Assembly (NCBI RefSeq): GCF_964275005.1
Contig: NC_092696.1
Coordinates: 26,682,572-26,746,571 of the forward strand
DNA length: 64,000 nt
Direction: 5' to 3'
Source: Diadema setosum
Lineage: Eukaryota; Echinodermata; Echinoidea; Diadematoida; Diadematidae
Positions 50,741 through 63,739 of the stretch are shown in pieces (within the stretch, counting starts at the first letter, position 1; every line of letters begins with the position of its first letter). A program made the translations under genes and the position numbers. Below the pieces are notes generated by a model. It saw only the letters and a program-made list of their open reading frames with translations, searched no databases and was not told where the DNA came from.

Positions 50741-50873
50741 GAAACCATTCTAAGGGAAGAACGACGGTGGGTAGAGCTTGTCACTTAGTTCTCATTTTCT
50801 TTTCACCCCCTTCTATGAATTTTATTTCTTTATTTATGATTTTTATGTCCTTCTACCAGTTCTCCCACGGATT

Positions 50874-53800
50874 ATGTTTGTTTCAGATTCTTTTCGGGCA
50901 ATATGTTGGAGAAGACTGTTTATTTTGGCTTTCTTTGCCATAGTTTTCTTTCGCTCGACAGCCGGTATCTCCGAAAGACTCGCCGCGGCTGTGGAGCGGG
51001 AGTTGCAGGACCATGTCCGCCGCATCGAACTACGGGCAGACGAAATGTACGCGCAACACAGACGGTAATGTTGATGACTCTTCCTTATTATGGGCCTTAC
51101 TTTACTGAAGACATTAATTACAGACGAAACGGCTAAAAACAACATCAACATTATTTTATAAACAAGCCATGAACAACTGACTAAAAAATTAATATAAAAC
51201 GTAAACAGGCAATAAGAAATATTATGGTCTAAGTCAAGAAACCAGCTGGAAACTGTTCCATCATTGCGAGATTCTATATCGACAGAAGATTGAATACTCA
51301 TTATAGATCTAACGTTAGGGCCCTAATTATACTTCAAAAAAGTAGGCCTAAGTCGCTTAACATTAACAAAGAATTAAATGATACGATGATTATAAAATTG
51401 GATAAATTACCTATAGTTTCTGTGAATGAATCTGAACGCAGGTTTGATCCAGATTTGGATCAAGGGATAAAAATATGAAACCAAATAAAATGTAACATTA
51501 TACCTAGTGCTGGATCTGCAGAGCTACCAAGTCTCACACATTGTGAGTGAGACTCAAGCATTTAGGGTCTGTCTCACGATCTCACGCATGGCACCCATTT
51601 TTCTCACGCATCGGGAGCACAGCTTAAAGGATTACAGTGAGAGTAACTATACACAGCCCAGTCGCCGCTGTACATACGTAGCGCGACAGGGCTGTACCAA
51701 CGAAGCTCCAAACACGAAGAGGGTCCAACGATAGCATGCGATCGGATTGAATTTTGATACTTTAGATCATTTTTTTGTCACTTCAAACTCATCTGACGAA
51801 CAAAATGATAATGAGACTTCATATCTATGCTATGAATATTGAAATTTAGATTTGATAACTTACCTAAAATGATGGTTATATGCAGCATGTGTGAACGGTT
51901 CACGAACGGTACATCGTCTTTCACGCCAGGCCATTTCCAATATCCGGGAGGTCACATGATCTGAATGCCCTTTCAAAAGGTCGCGCTGTCGACCGTGCTG
52001 CTACACCAACACTCAAGCAGCGCATCGCACGCACGCAAAAGATTTCCGCAGAGATCAAGGCGCCATTTTGAATTCTGCAACGATGAACCCTGACGGTGTT
52101 AGGGAATCCGCCAGAAAGTATCATTTTTTGGTTCCACGGACTTATCACGAGGGCTCTCAATGGACTTACGAACCTTCTGTAATACAAGCATGCACTTAAG
52201 GTGAGTAACGTTTGGTAACGTGTACACTGTTTATAAAGAACGTATAAATTTTCATAAGTTTTGTAGTTGTGATGTGGTTCCCCACTTTGAAGGTGCCCGC
52301 TCGTTGGTCAGACGCTGTATTCGCGTAGCGTATTAACAGCGTCTGGTCGGGCTACAGTGAGAGTTGCAATTGAAGGCATATTTCCCTTTTGGGTCTGATC
52401 CAAAAATAGTGTTCACTTGGACTAAATTTTCATATTGACACTTGTATTTCATGTTATATATCATATAAAAGCTGAGAATCTGCAGTTTTCAGAAAAGTTC
52501 GTGTCTAATATATTTGACGTCAGACTTTTCCGTAAATTAGCCGTAAAACATGAAAAGCGCCCTCTTTGCGCGACGGGACGGACTTTACTTTTTCAAGTAA
52601 TTTGCACAAAAACTACAAAAGTAGGGGAAACATCAATTCTTATAATAGAGTACCCTTCCTAGGAGCAATTCATATCTGTTATTCATTTTTCTCATTATAG
52701 TTAAATTTTGGGTCAAAATCTTTATTTTTTCTTGAAAAAACATGTTTTTCAGTACTTTGACACAAAATTATTATTTTTTCTGTATGATAGACTTGAGTTT
52801 GGTCACTCATATTCCATAGTGATTCAATGAATTAGTGGGGCTCTATATCCATGACACTAAATTAAATAATTCTCTATTCATAAGAAAATTATAATTGTCC
52901 AACATAATGTCTGTCCCGTCGCGTGACGGGACGGACTTTACATAATGGTAGGCGCGACGGGACGGACTGCACATGTAAACAATGGTAGGTGCGACGGGAC
53001 GGAATTTTTATACCATAATGGGATAGAAAAAGAGTGTCCCTAACTTGGAACAGAATAAAAAGACTACAATGTAACTGGCAAACTTGTGAAAAGAGTAACC
53101 ATTGTATGTGGTCAAAGGAAGGTATCAGTGTAAAAGCTCAATCTTCATCTCAACCAATACTGTACTCTCCCTTAAAGTTTGATGTTCTGCTGATTTGTAG
53201 TTGCATTCATTTTACATGTACATGAATAGCCTTTTACTGTTTGGAGTAATGTACTAAGATCTATGCTTACTTTTTGTTTCATATTTGTCCATGATGTAAT
53301 TTACCAACTTATTTTTAGTAAGGCAATTCCCATTTAGACATAGAAAAAAAAATGATTGTAAATTACAAATGCACAGTCTACTCTGGTAGTCAATACTGCA
53401 TTAGATAAACCTGAGTCTCTTGTTCATGTGTTCTAACTGTATTTTTTTTTAAATTGAGATTAATATTTATCAACATGCACATTCTTACCATGTCTGAGAA
53501 ATGGGGAAGAAAAATTGCCACAAAAAGTTTATGAGAAAATGGGAAAAAGCATTCTTAGACAATTGTTTGCATTTCAATACTGAAACATTGATTTTGAGCA
53601 TCCCCATGTTAGAATGCACATGGGGCATTGACAATTCAAAATTCTTCATCTAAAAAATACATAGACCTGTTTCAATTCTTAGACACTTCTGACATACAAG
53701 TTTGAAAATACAATTTATGTAAAAAAGAAATGTCCACAATATTACTGCAACTCAAAAAAGAGGTGAAGTTTTAAAACTGAAAAACTACAGTACAGCATGG

Positions 53801-56800
53801 TTGTCGAAAATTGTGATCCTAATATATGATGCTCAACCCCTTGTGGATGGAAATTGAAAAAAAAAAAAAAAAACAGCATCTGGATACTAAGATTATCACA
53901 AAATTACTTCCCCAAAATAATTTGCCACTACTCCGAGTGGCATTGTTGCTGCTGAAAACTTGTATAGACTTGTATAGTCAGTCAAATCATGGAGGTAGAA
54001 TCAAAGCTTGTGCAAATGACGTGCAACGTATGAGTCTCATTTTCACTCATAATAAAAAAATATATATGTATGTTTCTGGGAAAAATATAATCAAGGATTA
54101 CTATACCATAAGTGTAAGGATTTTTGTGTGATGAAAATCTTTAACTATAATAGTGATAACTGTTACTGAAATTTTCCATCATTTCTCAGTAGTTTAAATC
54201 TTGGTACTCTACACTAAAATGTTATAAAACTGTGTTAACCACAGGTTTGAACACATTTTGATGAAAATTAGTCAGTGTTGAAAATTTCCCATTCGTTTTG
54301 TACATAGTACATATCGTTTCGTCCCGTTGCGCTATGGGATGGAATTCAACACCTTTCGAGGAAATTACTTAAAAACTATAATATATTAGATCTGTATGTT
54401 AGCTCTTTTGTTGAAGTAATGTAGGGAATAGTAGCAAACACTGCCACATACAATTTGTAGCATGGCAAGTCTGGCTCATCAACGTTGATACAATTCTCCT
54501 TTGAATTTTGTTTAAAAAAACAGTGATTTTTTTTTAATTCCGTCTCGTCACGCCAGTAAAATTTTTGGTTCCATGGAAACAAAACAAATGTCTGCCTTGT
54601 TTATAGTGCACTTGGATGCTTTCATGTAAGCTTGATACATATGGCTGCTATAATGCTAACATTTCTTTTTGTGAGCAAAAAAATTCTCCTAAATTCCGTC
54701 TCATCGCTGTCCCTTGATTTTTTGGATCAGACTCAGAGGCACATTTTTGTTTTTCTCGCTGGAAATTGGAAAAAAAAAAATGGAAGAGAAAATGAAGAGT
54801 ATCCACAGTTGCCAAGATTGTCATTAAAGACAGCCTTTGCATTGTTGATCAAATCTTGGTGGAAAGATTCAATCTTTGGGCAAATGAAATGCCATTGCAA
54901 CATTATCATTCATGAAAAGTAATTTTCCTCAAGAAAGAAAATCAAGGATTACCGTACCAAAAGTGTAAGAATTCTTGTAAAATGAGAATTTATGATGATA
55001 ATTGTTGATCAAATTTTTCAGCATTCATTAGTAGTTTGAATCTTGGTGTGCTTAATCTACACTTAGATGTTATAAAACTGTGTTTTCCGAAGTTTAAATA
55101 CATTTTGATGAAAATTAGCCGATTCTCTAGAATATCCCATTCGTTTTGTACATAGTTCATTTTTGTCCGTCCCGTCGCGCGACGGGACGGACTTCAACAG
55201 CTTTTGAGAAAATTACCTAAAAAATAAAATCTATTAGATCTAGATGTTTCTCTATTTGTGGAAGTAATGTTTGGAACATTGACAAACAAACACCACATGA
55301 CATGGTTTGTATTGCTCATTAGCTTTGAATTAATTCTCCTTTGAATTTTCTTCACAAAAACCAGTGATTTTTTCAGTCCGTCCCGTCGCGCTAATAAAAT
55401 TTGTTGTTGCCATGGAAACAAAACAGATGCCGATCTTGTCCATAGTGCAGTGTGATGTCTTGATGTAAGCTTAACACATTTGTAGTAATAAATGGCTGCT
55501 AACACTTAAACTTTTTTTGTTTTAAATAAAAAAACCCATTCAAATTCCGTCCCGTCGCGCTCCCTTGATTTTTGGATCAGACCCTTTTGTCTTTCAAAAT
55601 AAGTAAAAAATAGTCATTTAAGTATGCACCAGCTTGCAAAACTTGAAAAAGCTCCCTACCGTGGGAGGGCGGACACCCCCTCCCACACCCTTCCCTCTCT
55701 CAGTCGCTTCGCTCCCTCGCTCATGCTCATAAGCGCGCGCCGAGATGCCGAATCATGAAAATCTCACTCATCAAAAATGTTTGAACTTGACATCTATGGA
55801 TCTGGATGATCTGGATCTAATGTTAGTATGAATCTGGGAGGTGTTTCATCAACGCTTGTCAGCACCGACAACTGTCGGCGCTGACCAATTTTAGTAAAAT
55901 CCTTAGTTTTGATTGGCTGAGATGCTCTGGTCACCGACTGTTACTATGGTGATTCAAGTTGTCAGTGCCGACAAACGTTGATGAAACACCCCCCTGAATG
56001 CATGAATATGCTGGAAAACTCTGTGCAAATAGAGACCAGAGTGTTTAATACTCAGCGCAGCTAATCACGATGCGTAGCTAATCATGATGGAGGTGACTCT
56101 GGAGCGCTTCTTTAGTAAATGTATCATTACTATCAAATTTATGAATCTGTTTAACTCTTTCTATGCCAATTAATGACAAAATGCTAGAAATAGCACAAAT
56201 TTCACACATGAGCGAACCAATGGAAGGGAAATAAACGTGGCACACAAAGTGTTGATATTGCTCGGCAGGGCATTTTCAGTCCTTTGCTGTAGATATGAAA
56301 GAAGGAGTTGATGGGGAGAGCAGTTGAAAGCCATGTTAACTTATAGTTATCAGGATGATAGCTTTTGGTTGCCATGTTACGTCTGTGTGCTTGAGTTGGG
56401 CTGATATAGTCCTCTAGCTTTAAATCAATGTCGCTTCATTTACGTGGAATGCTGCTAACCTATATGGAGCTTACGTCGTTCGTGAAGTGGGTGGAGTTTA
56501 AGATCCTTTATCATTCCAGAGGCAGAAGACTGCCATTTGTAGTGCTTGAATCTTCTTGATGTTACATTGAGTGAAGGGTTCCCATATTGTACAGCAATAC
56601 TCGAAGTGGGGACATACTAAACTCTTTTGTATTATATGCTTGGAGTTTAACATTTCTTGGTGCATTATCAAATGTAAATAACGTAAACGATGGAGGACGC
56701 CAATCATTTATTATACTGCTTGCTTTAGCTGTGGTTGTATCAATATTATGTCTTATTCCATTTCAAATTAATACAACAAATTTAACTCCTAGGTATTTAT

Positions 56801-59800
56801 GACTGGAAACTGACTCTAATTGATTGCCGGAAAGGGTGTAAGTGTATAAGTGTGATGAATAAGGTGCATACCCTCCTTTGCTTTTTTGTTAAAACAAAAG
56901 AAATAAAGAGAAAAAAAATTGAGGGTTGCTCCTGGACCCCCTTTAATTTTGAAACACACCCCCTTACAAAATTCCTGGATCCTCTCCTGGTGTTTATACC
57001 CCTTTGCGATGATGTTGGGACCTGGATCCCGAGGCAGTGTTGACTTGATGACACCTAGGCGAGGATGAATTTGTTCTTCATTCATATACTAGGTGTGTGT
57101 AGTGCTACCTTTTGGCCGCAGACAAGAATGGTACTCCCGATTGATTGATCTTGTATTTCCAGGTAGTAGCATGGGTCATGTAGGTGATGTTGGGCATCGA
57201 CTGCAGCTCCTCAGCTAATGAGGCAATCGGGCCAACGTCGTCTGCTAAGACAATTACTCCTGCCTACAGGTTATGGCAGTTCCAACCCAGATCTTCATCT
57301 CTTAGCACCTTTATCAGCTCATCGATGAAGATGTCGTAGAGAAGAGGGGAGAGGATTCTTCCTTGTCTGAATCTATTCTGAAGAGGGAATGTGGAGCTGA
57401 TATCCCCTTCCCATGGAATTCGACTATAGCTGCTCCATAGTACGTTTCTGCAAGAGTGCATTGACCCTCAGAGGGAACTGGCCTGTAGAGAGCTTTTGGA
57501 ATTTATACGCCAGTATGCCATACACAGTCAAAAGGCTTGGCTGTATCTAAGAGTGCTATTAAAGTATGTTGACTTCTTCCAGGTTAAGTTACGTTCATTG
57601 ATCAACTGGAGGGTCATTAAAGTTAGCAATAGGTAGCAAGATTTAGTAGTTTGAGATTCCAGCTAGAAAACTCTTAAGGAGAGTATGTAAAATTAGTGTA
57701 ATACTTTTTGTGATGAATAGCAACAGATCCTTGTTCGTGTCAAGGTATTGGAGCTCAATTTTGTCTATATTTTGACCATTTCTTGGTTGTACTTTTTGAT
57801 TATTATTTAGTTGAATTGCCATCACCCTATGTTTCAAGAATGATCTCAATAGACGAATAAAGTATAATTTCAGGGGACCTACCAAGAATGCGATTTGTTT
57901 GAATTCTCTTCTGAATTTGCAAAAATTCTGAATACAGAATTTCATTTTTTTTTTTTGTTCATATTCAAAAGGTCAGTTGACAAGATCAGAGAAGAACATG
58001 CCCGCATGAGACACAGGCGTTCCAGTACCTACCACATCCAAGATCTTCGCCATGGCTTCGTGCCCGGGTCAGGAGTTGGTAATCGTGAGGGTAAGGTATT
58101 TCCATCTTTGCTTTGAAGATGCAATCGGTTATGAATCCATTTGTGCATCAACTACATTTCCATGTGTGCCTCAATTTCACTTTAAATAATTTTTTTTTTC
58201 ATTCTTACAAAGGAACTTATATTTGATAATGTTTCTGAACACGTTGAAAAGTTACTGTTCGTTTGCACACACACAAAAAAATCTTGTGAGAGATGCACAA
58301 AAGGATTGTACAGGTGCAGTTGTGCCTTTGGTAATCAAGTTCTGATGGCACCATTTTTCTGAGCAATCCCAATATTAATTTTAGTCTCTAAGATAGTTTC
58401 AGGTAGACCTACATTTAAATGGTAGCTTGTTTTTTCATTAATGAAATAAAATTTAACCTTATAGCAAAACATAACGTATATATATATCTAAAAGCAATCC
58501 TGTCCAGAAATAGTGCAAATACTGTATGTTGTGCAAGTGTTTGAAACTTTACCCTACCTGGAAAGCCAGTTTCATCACTTTAATTAAGCCAAAGCCCAAC
58601 CCTAAAACATAAACTCTACACTCCTAAGTTTAAGCCTAAGCCTATAAACCTTTAACTCAATTTCAGGAATAAGAACAGGCATGTTTATTGAGTCTGTACC
58701 ACCTGATAAGCCAGATTGGGGTTCCATTTTGTGCAGTCAGCAGAAAAAAGGTCATTTGTTCAAACAGTCACGTTACATTTTACATTCACTGAGATGAGCA
58801 GCTGTGATATGACAACATTGTATTCATGTAATCCTCAGCAAAGGCTCTTGCCAGTACATCCACCTGATAACAAGCCCGGTATTTCGGAATCTATCAATAG
58901 AAAAAGCTTTTTAGTGCATGTGATACAAACTAATGAAATGTATACTTTCCCTGGTAGTGATTCACAGAACATTCTGGTCTTGTTGTCTATGCAAGTTCAT
59001 TCTTTGTCTGAACATGAATTCCATGAATTGTTACTTCAGGCATGCTTGAAGAATGCATAATGTTGCTTTAAAAATGAACAAAGTGCCTATCCAATGGGAG
59101 AAACAAGAATGTTATTGTGCAAATGAGCTAACTCCAAACTGGCCTGTACTGGTCCCCAGGTCGTGCTCTCAAGTTTGATATTATATTTTTTTTTTAGCCT
59201 TTTCAATCAGCGGATTCGAGATTGTTGGAGAATTCCTATCTGTAGCTGGGGACATGACCTCTTTTGCCATCGGCCAGAAGACTTTTCTCGTCTACAACGT
59301 CAAGGCACAGGACACGGATTACGTGGCCATCGTTCAGTTTGTAACTACACCTAACATCTCGATGATACCGGTTCACGTTCAGCAGAGTAAGAACTGTAAT
59401 AACATTTAAAATGATCTTAATGTTAAGATCAATTTACAATTGTTGTTTGCTATTGATTTCCTTGTTGAGATTTATCCAGTATTTATCCATGTTAAATTAT
59501 TATCAAGATTTGTAAAAAAAAAAAAACCCAACCCTTTGTCATATTTAAGTTTGTATGAAAAAGTCTCCAAGATCTAAATTTTCATTCGGAAGTTTGAACA
59601 TTATCGAAGGCACAGTATTTTATTTTTTTTAATATAACATCTAATAAAAATTGCATGCTTATGTACGGACAACATGAGTTTTAGTCATTGACTTAGGGGA
59701 GTGCATAACTGCTGTGCTGTCATGAATTTTCTCAGTTGTGCAATCAATTTGGTTGATATTGACAAAATTTCCTCTCTAAGGATGATCATTGTTATTTAAA

Positions 59801-62800
59801 GTATCATGGTAGACAAATCATTTTCCCAACCATCATTTTGCAGTCCATGCACAAAGCATGGCCGCGTTCACCCAGGGGTATTCTTTGGCGGCTGCGGAGA
59901 AGAAGGTTATCCTTGTGTCTGAGGAGGAGACTGTCATTCTTGTGGCAAACACCGATGGAACAGCATTTGAGGTAGATTTGAACAATTTGATTCTCACAAC
60001 TCTTCTTTAAAGGATTCTTAATTGTCCCCGCCGAACGAGTTCGAGCAGGGGACTATGAAACGGGCTCCGTACGTGTGTGTGTCCGTGTGTCCGTCCGTCC
60101 GTCCGTCCGTCCGTCCGTCTGTCCGTGTGTCCGTCCGTGTGTCCGTGTGTGCGTCCGTGTGTGATCAAAATGTTCAAAATGCTACTCCTTCGCCATTTCT
60201 AACCCGATTTTGATTCTGTTTGCTTTATATGATAGCACTACATGGGAGCTGTGAAACTTCTATACAAAATTTCAGTTGTGACCTTTGACCTTGACCTTTG
60301 ACCTATATTGTACATTTTGCTTCAAAATGCTACTCCTTCGCCATTTCTAACCCGATTTTGATTCCGTTTGCTTTATATGATGGCACTAGGTGAGGGCTTC
60401 AAAACTTCTACACAGAATTTTGACCTTTGACTTCTTTGACCTTTGACCTTGATTTTTGACCTATATTATACATTGCCTACAAAATGCTACTCCTTCGCCA
60501 TTTGTAACCCGATTACAATTCCGTTTGCTTTAAGTGATGGCACTAGGTGAGGGCTTCAAAACTCCTACACAGAATTTTGACCTTTGACTTCTTTGACCTT
60601 TGACCTTGATTTTTGACCTGTATTGTACATTTTCCTACCAAATGCTACTCCTTCGCCATTTCTAACCCGATTTCGATTCCGTTTGCTTTATGTGATGGCA
60701 CTAGGTGAGGGCTTCAAAACTTCTACACAGAATTTTGACCTTTGACTTCTTTGACCTTTGACCTTGATTTTTTGTACCTATATTGTACATTGGCTACAAA
60801 ATGCTACTTCCGGCGGGGACATATATTACGCACCGCGTAATTTCTACTTTTCCTTGTTGACATCTCGATTGGGCAGTGTTCATGTTATACATGTTTGCCT
60901 TGGTGCTGCATTTATGCCTTTCAAGCAAGCAGCCTGCATTCAGTTATTGTGTGTATCCCTTCAGATCACTGCACATCAAATGACTCACATGGCTGACGAC
61001 CCCCCCCCCCCCCCCTCCCGTTCTTATGCAATATCCCAGAGTCCCCGTTTTACCTGTGTGGATGCTATTGCACCGTCAAGCTGTCTGACACAAATGACCA
61101 GTTAATATGCTGTTATGTCCTCACTGGTGTAGAGCTTTCTGATTGGCTAAAGGATATCATCAACCTATGGTATTAATCAGAAAAGTAAGAAATATGTAAA
61201 TTGGTTGGACTTTTAGATTAAGGTTACACAAAAAAGCATTGATCTGTAACTGAAAGATGTGAGCTGTGTTCACATCTATAGTAGATATCAGGATCATATT
61301 TTCTGTTTGAAGTGGAGCAATGTATGATTTTATCCTAAGAATACTGTTGATCACAGATTGTGACTTCTTAATTGTTTTCAGACCCTAGAGGAAAAATGCC
61401 CCTACTTCAGAGTAAAGGGATAACTGAATTCCCCGTCCTGAAGATTTTGCTTGAAGTAATGTTGGTATTAACAGACTGATCTTAGTCAAGGTGTATGCAC
61501 ACGATGCCCAATGCGAAAGCAGGAACAGCTCATTTTGGGCACACAGTTGAAATAAAATGAGTGGAGTGTGACCATCTCTTCCTAATTATATTTGCATTTA
61601 TTCATCTAATTTGACACGCATGGACCTGTTCACGATGTCATCTGCATTCATTTTGTTTTTTTGGTCTCATCTTTGGCTTGAACAGCAAACAATCATCACA
61701 GTTCATCCCACAGACGTCACCAATGTGGAGTATTTTTCGATCGGCCTGGACTCATACTTGGTGTTTTCTAGGGATGCCGGGGACCCAATCGGGGAAAAGT
61801 CTCCAATCTACCTCTGGAGTGCTACAGGTTGGTGTCAAAGGTCATATGAAAGCAAAGTGATTGTTGAGTTATCTGTTGTTTATCTGTTCTTTATTTGTTG
61901 TATGTGAATGAAATACAAGATGATGAAGCTTTAACGCGGCATATATGGGGAAAAAAAAAACGCTGACACACACCAATTACCAAAGCTTTTAAATCATCAT
62001 TCTTTAATTGTTCAAACACTAAGGTATTTATCTAAAGGAGAATAATTTCCAGGATTACATTATACCTGAACTGAGGGATTGCAGCTACATAAATATAACA
62101 CATCAGCAAAGTTTTGAGTAAAATCGGACAAGACTTTCAAAATATATGAATTTTCACAGTTTTAGTGCAGCCATTGCTGGATGAGAAGACTACCACAGCT
62201 CACGACAATACATATGGACAAGGATATAAAGAAAATCTGAAGAAAATTCAGAATGTTTTCTTTTTTTTTTTCTAACATACAGAACACTTGCCTTTTCAGA
62301 GGTGGGAGAATTATGATATTATCCTTAAAGGTCCTGTTTACCTTTGGGAGCATTGATTTAACCCTAAAAAGACTGGGCTATTTTGGTAGCTCGAAAGACT
62401 GGGGGGGGGGGGCCTAAAGGGCCCCCCCTTAAGATCTCGGCCGTGGATCGCGCGATCGCCGTTGAAATTTGCACAATGGTAGTGTGCGATATAATCTACA
62501 AGATCGTATATTTAAATTTTCCAAAATAGTCTTCTTTTATTTTATTTTGATTAATTATGCTAATTTATGCGAGAAATCAGACCTTTTTTTATCTAAATCA
62601 GTAAATAAAGCTCCAAAAGTGCTCATTTTTGGTCTAGATATTCTGTGTAGCATTCTTAGCAAATGTACTTGAAAAAAAATTCGGTATCAAAATTAATTTC
62701 TTATTTATTTTATTGTTTTATGAATTTCTTATGTATTTCTTTGTTTTTTCGACCTTTTGTTTTTGTTGTTTTTTTCAGCAAAATTTGTGGCAGACCCTTT

Positions 62801-63711
62801 TTGAAGCATAATACCACTAAAACAAATTGATTTTAGCCATTGAGAGTAAAAATAAGCATATTTATATGAACCATGTGATAAACTCAATTTGTATTGACTT
62901 TGTACACAAAATCGCATTTTTGAGCCATTTTCGGTCTCACATGCATGTACAAAAAAGTTATGTAACTTCAGAACCGTACCCCCGGGGGTCACAAATTTGG
63001 TGTCAAAATGTGCGGGAAACTCGAAAGAAAAAAGTCACAGAGCATCGCGGCGAGAGTATTGCGTGTTGCTGAGTAATCGCGCAAAATGTCGAGGGGGGGG
63101 GCCTTTTAGGCCCCCCCCCCCAGTCTTTTTAGGGTTAAAAATTGTTCAAGATATCACATTTGATGCATATGTGTAGGTCTGTTAAATCACAAAACATCCT
63201 ATCATATGAAAGTTTTACAATAAAGCATGAAATATAAGGAGATATCAATGTTTTCCTCAATAAACCATAACTGCAGACAGGTTTAGTCTGAGAACATTTT
63301 TACTGTAATTACATGTTGTATGGTTCATATTTTGCATATGTTACAATACTTACAACGATTATACGTATTCAAATTTTTACAGTTGTTGTTTTTATCCGTA
63401 ACTCACATGTTAGAACTATTTAAAGTACTAGTGCTGGGTTTTTGTTTCATCTGCACATGATAAATTATGCCTTTAAGATATGTCAGGAACAAGTTCAGGG
63501 AATGTTTACTTGCTGAAAAAAATGAATTTGTACTTCTTTGTTTGGCAGGTAAAAAGTTCAACCTACGGCAGAGGGTGCAGACATATGGTGCTCAGAAAGT
63601 CCAAACCTTTGAGATCACTGGACGCTACTATATCCTGATGGTCAACAAGAATAATGCCTCCACCATCTGGCAGTACAATACTAGACAGGCCCAGTTTGTG
63701 ACCTTTCAGAG
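50874..63711 (+). CDS. Secreted EAR/EPTP-repeat protein, 5' part (six exons; continues off the right edge)
   Basis: Exons 50874-51064, 57972-58090, 59198-59386, 59844-59971, 61686-61827 and 63549-63711 have GT-AG borders and continuous phase, giving 310 residues so far. Residues about 10-31 form a signal peptide (LFILAFFAIVFFRSTAG). A charged, helix-prone stretch follows (ISERLAAAVERELQDHVRR). R77-H-R-R80 fits a furin site. From about residue 105 there are EAR/EPTP repeats: FEIVGEFLSVAGDMTSFAIGQKTFLVYN, then TVILVANTD, then EYFSIGLDSYLVFSRDAG with SPIYLWSATGKKF, then ETGRYY-like FEITGRYYILMVNKN with STIWQYN. Seven such repeats build a beta-propeller in TSPEAR and LGI proteins, used in extracellular binding. 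No laminin-G/TSPN domain is encoded before the repeats, unlike TSPEAR, and no LRRs, unlike LGI. The link of exon 1 across 6.9 kb rests on phase (CG|G) and the signal peptide; exons 3-6 are secure. Confidence 0.82.
52391..55583. mobile_element. 3.2-kb non-coding element with GACGGGACGGA repeats (family S)
   Basis: GGGTCTGATCCAAAAAT at the left faces ATTTTTGGATCAGACCC at the right. GACGGGACGG or its complement appears at least eight times, with decayed versions. The right 1.7 kb is a tandem duplication of an approximately 846-bp unit: 'GTTATAAAACTGTGTT', 'CCCATTCGTTTTGTACATAG' and 'CCATGGAAACAAAACA' all recur at this spacing. An internal copy of the end sits at 54715. No long frame. Confidence 0.65.
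55836..55994. mobile_element. Short MITE (family O) in the EAR gene intron 1
   Basis: GGGAGGTGTTTCATCAACG faces CGTTGATGAAACACCCCCC, with inner GTCAGCACCGACAA / TTGTCAGTGCCGAC arms; about 159 bp. Confidence 0.8.
56490..57600 (-). mobile_element. Decayed LINE reverse transcriptase fragment
   Basis: On the minus strand: LLDTAKPFDCVWHTG (about 57570-57515, like the DxxKAFDxVWH box), FRQGRILSPLLYDIFIDELI (about 57380-57320, the RQG-LSPLLF box), then IVLADDVGPIASL near 57260-57220 (catalytic ADD). LVCPHFEYCCTIWEPF and NIKKIQALQ lie at about 56620-56540, the C-terminal PHLEY-xxxVW-P region. Stops and frame changes break it. A GGATCC-type MITE remnant lies inside at about 56880-57005. Confidence 0.8.
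58707..59145. mobile_element. Family U element, uninterrupted copy
   Basis: TAAGCCAGATTGGGGTTCC faces GCTAACTCCAAACTGGCC. In the EAR gene intron 2, 52 bp before the exon 3 acceptor. Collinear with 48374-49231 without the D insert. Confidence 0.7.
60024..60820. mobile_element. Element with (TCCG)n and tandem units carrying TGACCTTTGACC motifs (family P)
   Basis: GTCCCCGCCG at the left faces CGGCGGGGAC at the right. (TCCG)n/(TGTG) covers about 60078-60165. Then four tandem units of about 148-160 bp begin AAAATGCTACTCCTTCGCCA near 60175, 60323, 60480 and 60639, plus a fifth start at 60799. Each unit holds one or two TGACCTTTGACC-type blocks. In the EAR gene intron 4. Confidence 0.8.
62095..62340. 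repeat. Family C fragment
   Basis: Blocks ACATCAGCAAAGTTTTGAG, AAAATCGGACAAG and GCTGGATGAGAAGACTACCA match the left arm of 6290-6847. Right arm lost. Confidence 0.6.
62362..63134. mobile_element. piggyBac-like TTAA MITE, family B copy 3
   Basis: TTAA at 62358-62361 and 63135-63138. Ends CCCTAAAAAGACTGGGC and CCCAGTCTTTTTAGGG are complementary. Inner hairpin cores CCTAAAGG (left) and CCTTTTAGG (right) lie between G and C runs. In the EAR gene intron 5. Confidence 0.85.
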
Positions 63712-63739
63712 GTCAGTTATTCTTGTGCTAAATTGCATA

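Noticed and set aside
50432-50788. 118-codon plus-strand frame in a GC-rich region
   Set aside because: Composition alone can keep it open; Arg/Cys/Ala-rich with no recognisable domain, and it ends before the signal-peptide exon. Kept only as a possible promoter/5' UTR.
50778-50873. Upstream in-frame ATG of the EAR-repeat gene
   Set aside because: It would add a Phe/Tyr-rich stretch from T-rich sequence containing a likely intron acceptor; the ATG at 50874 leads directly to a normal signal peptide.
60089-60165. CRISPR-like array in the repeated region
   Set aside because: It is a (TCCG)/(TGTG) microsatellite followed by 150-bp tandem units, in an animal intron; no spacers.
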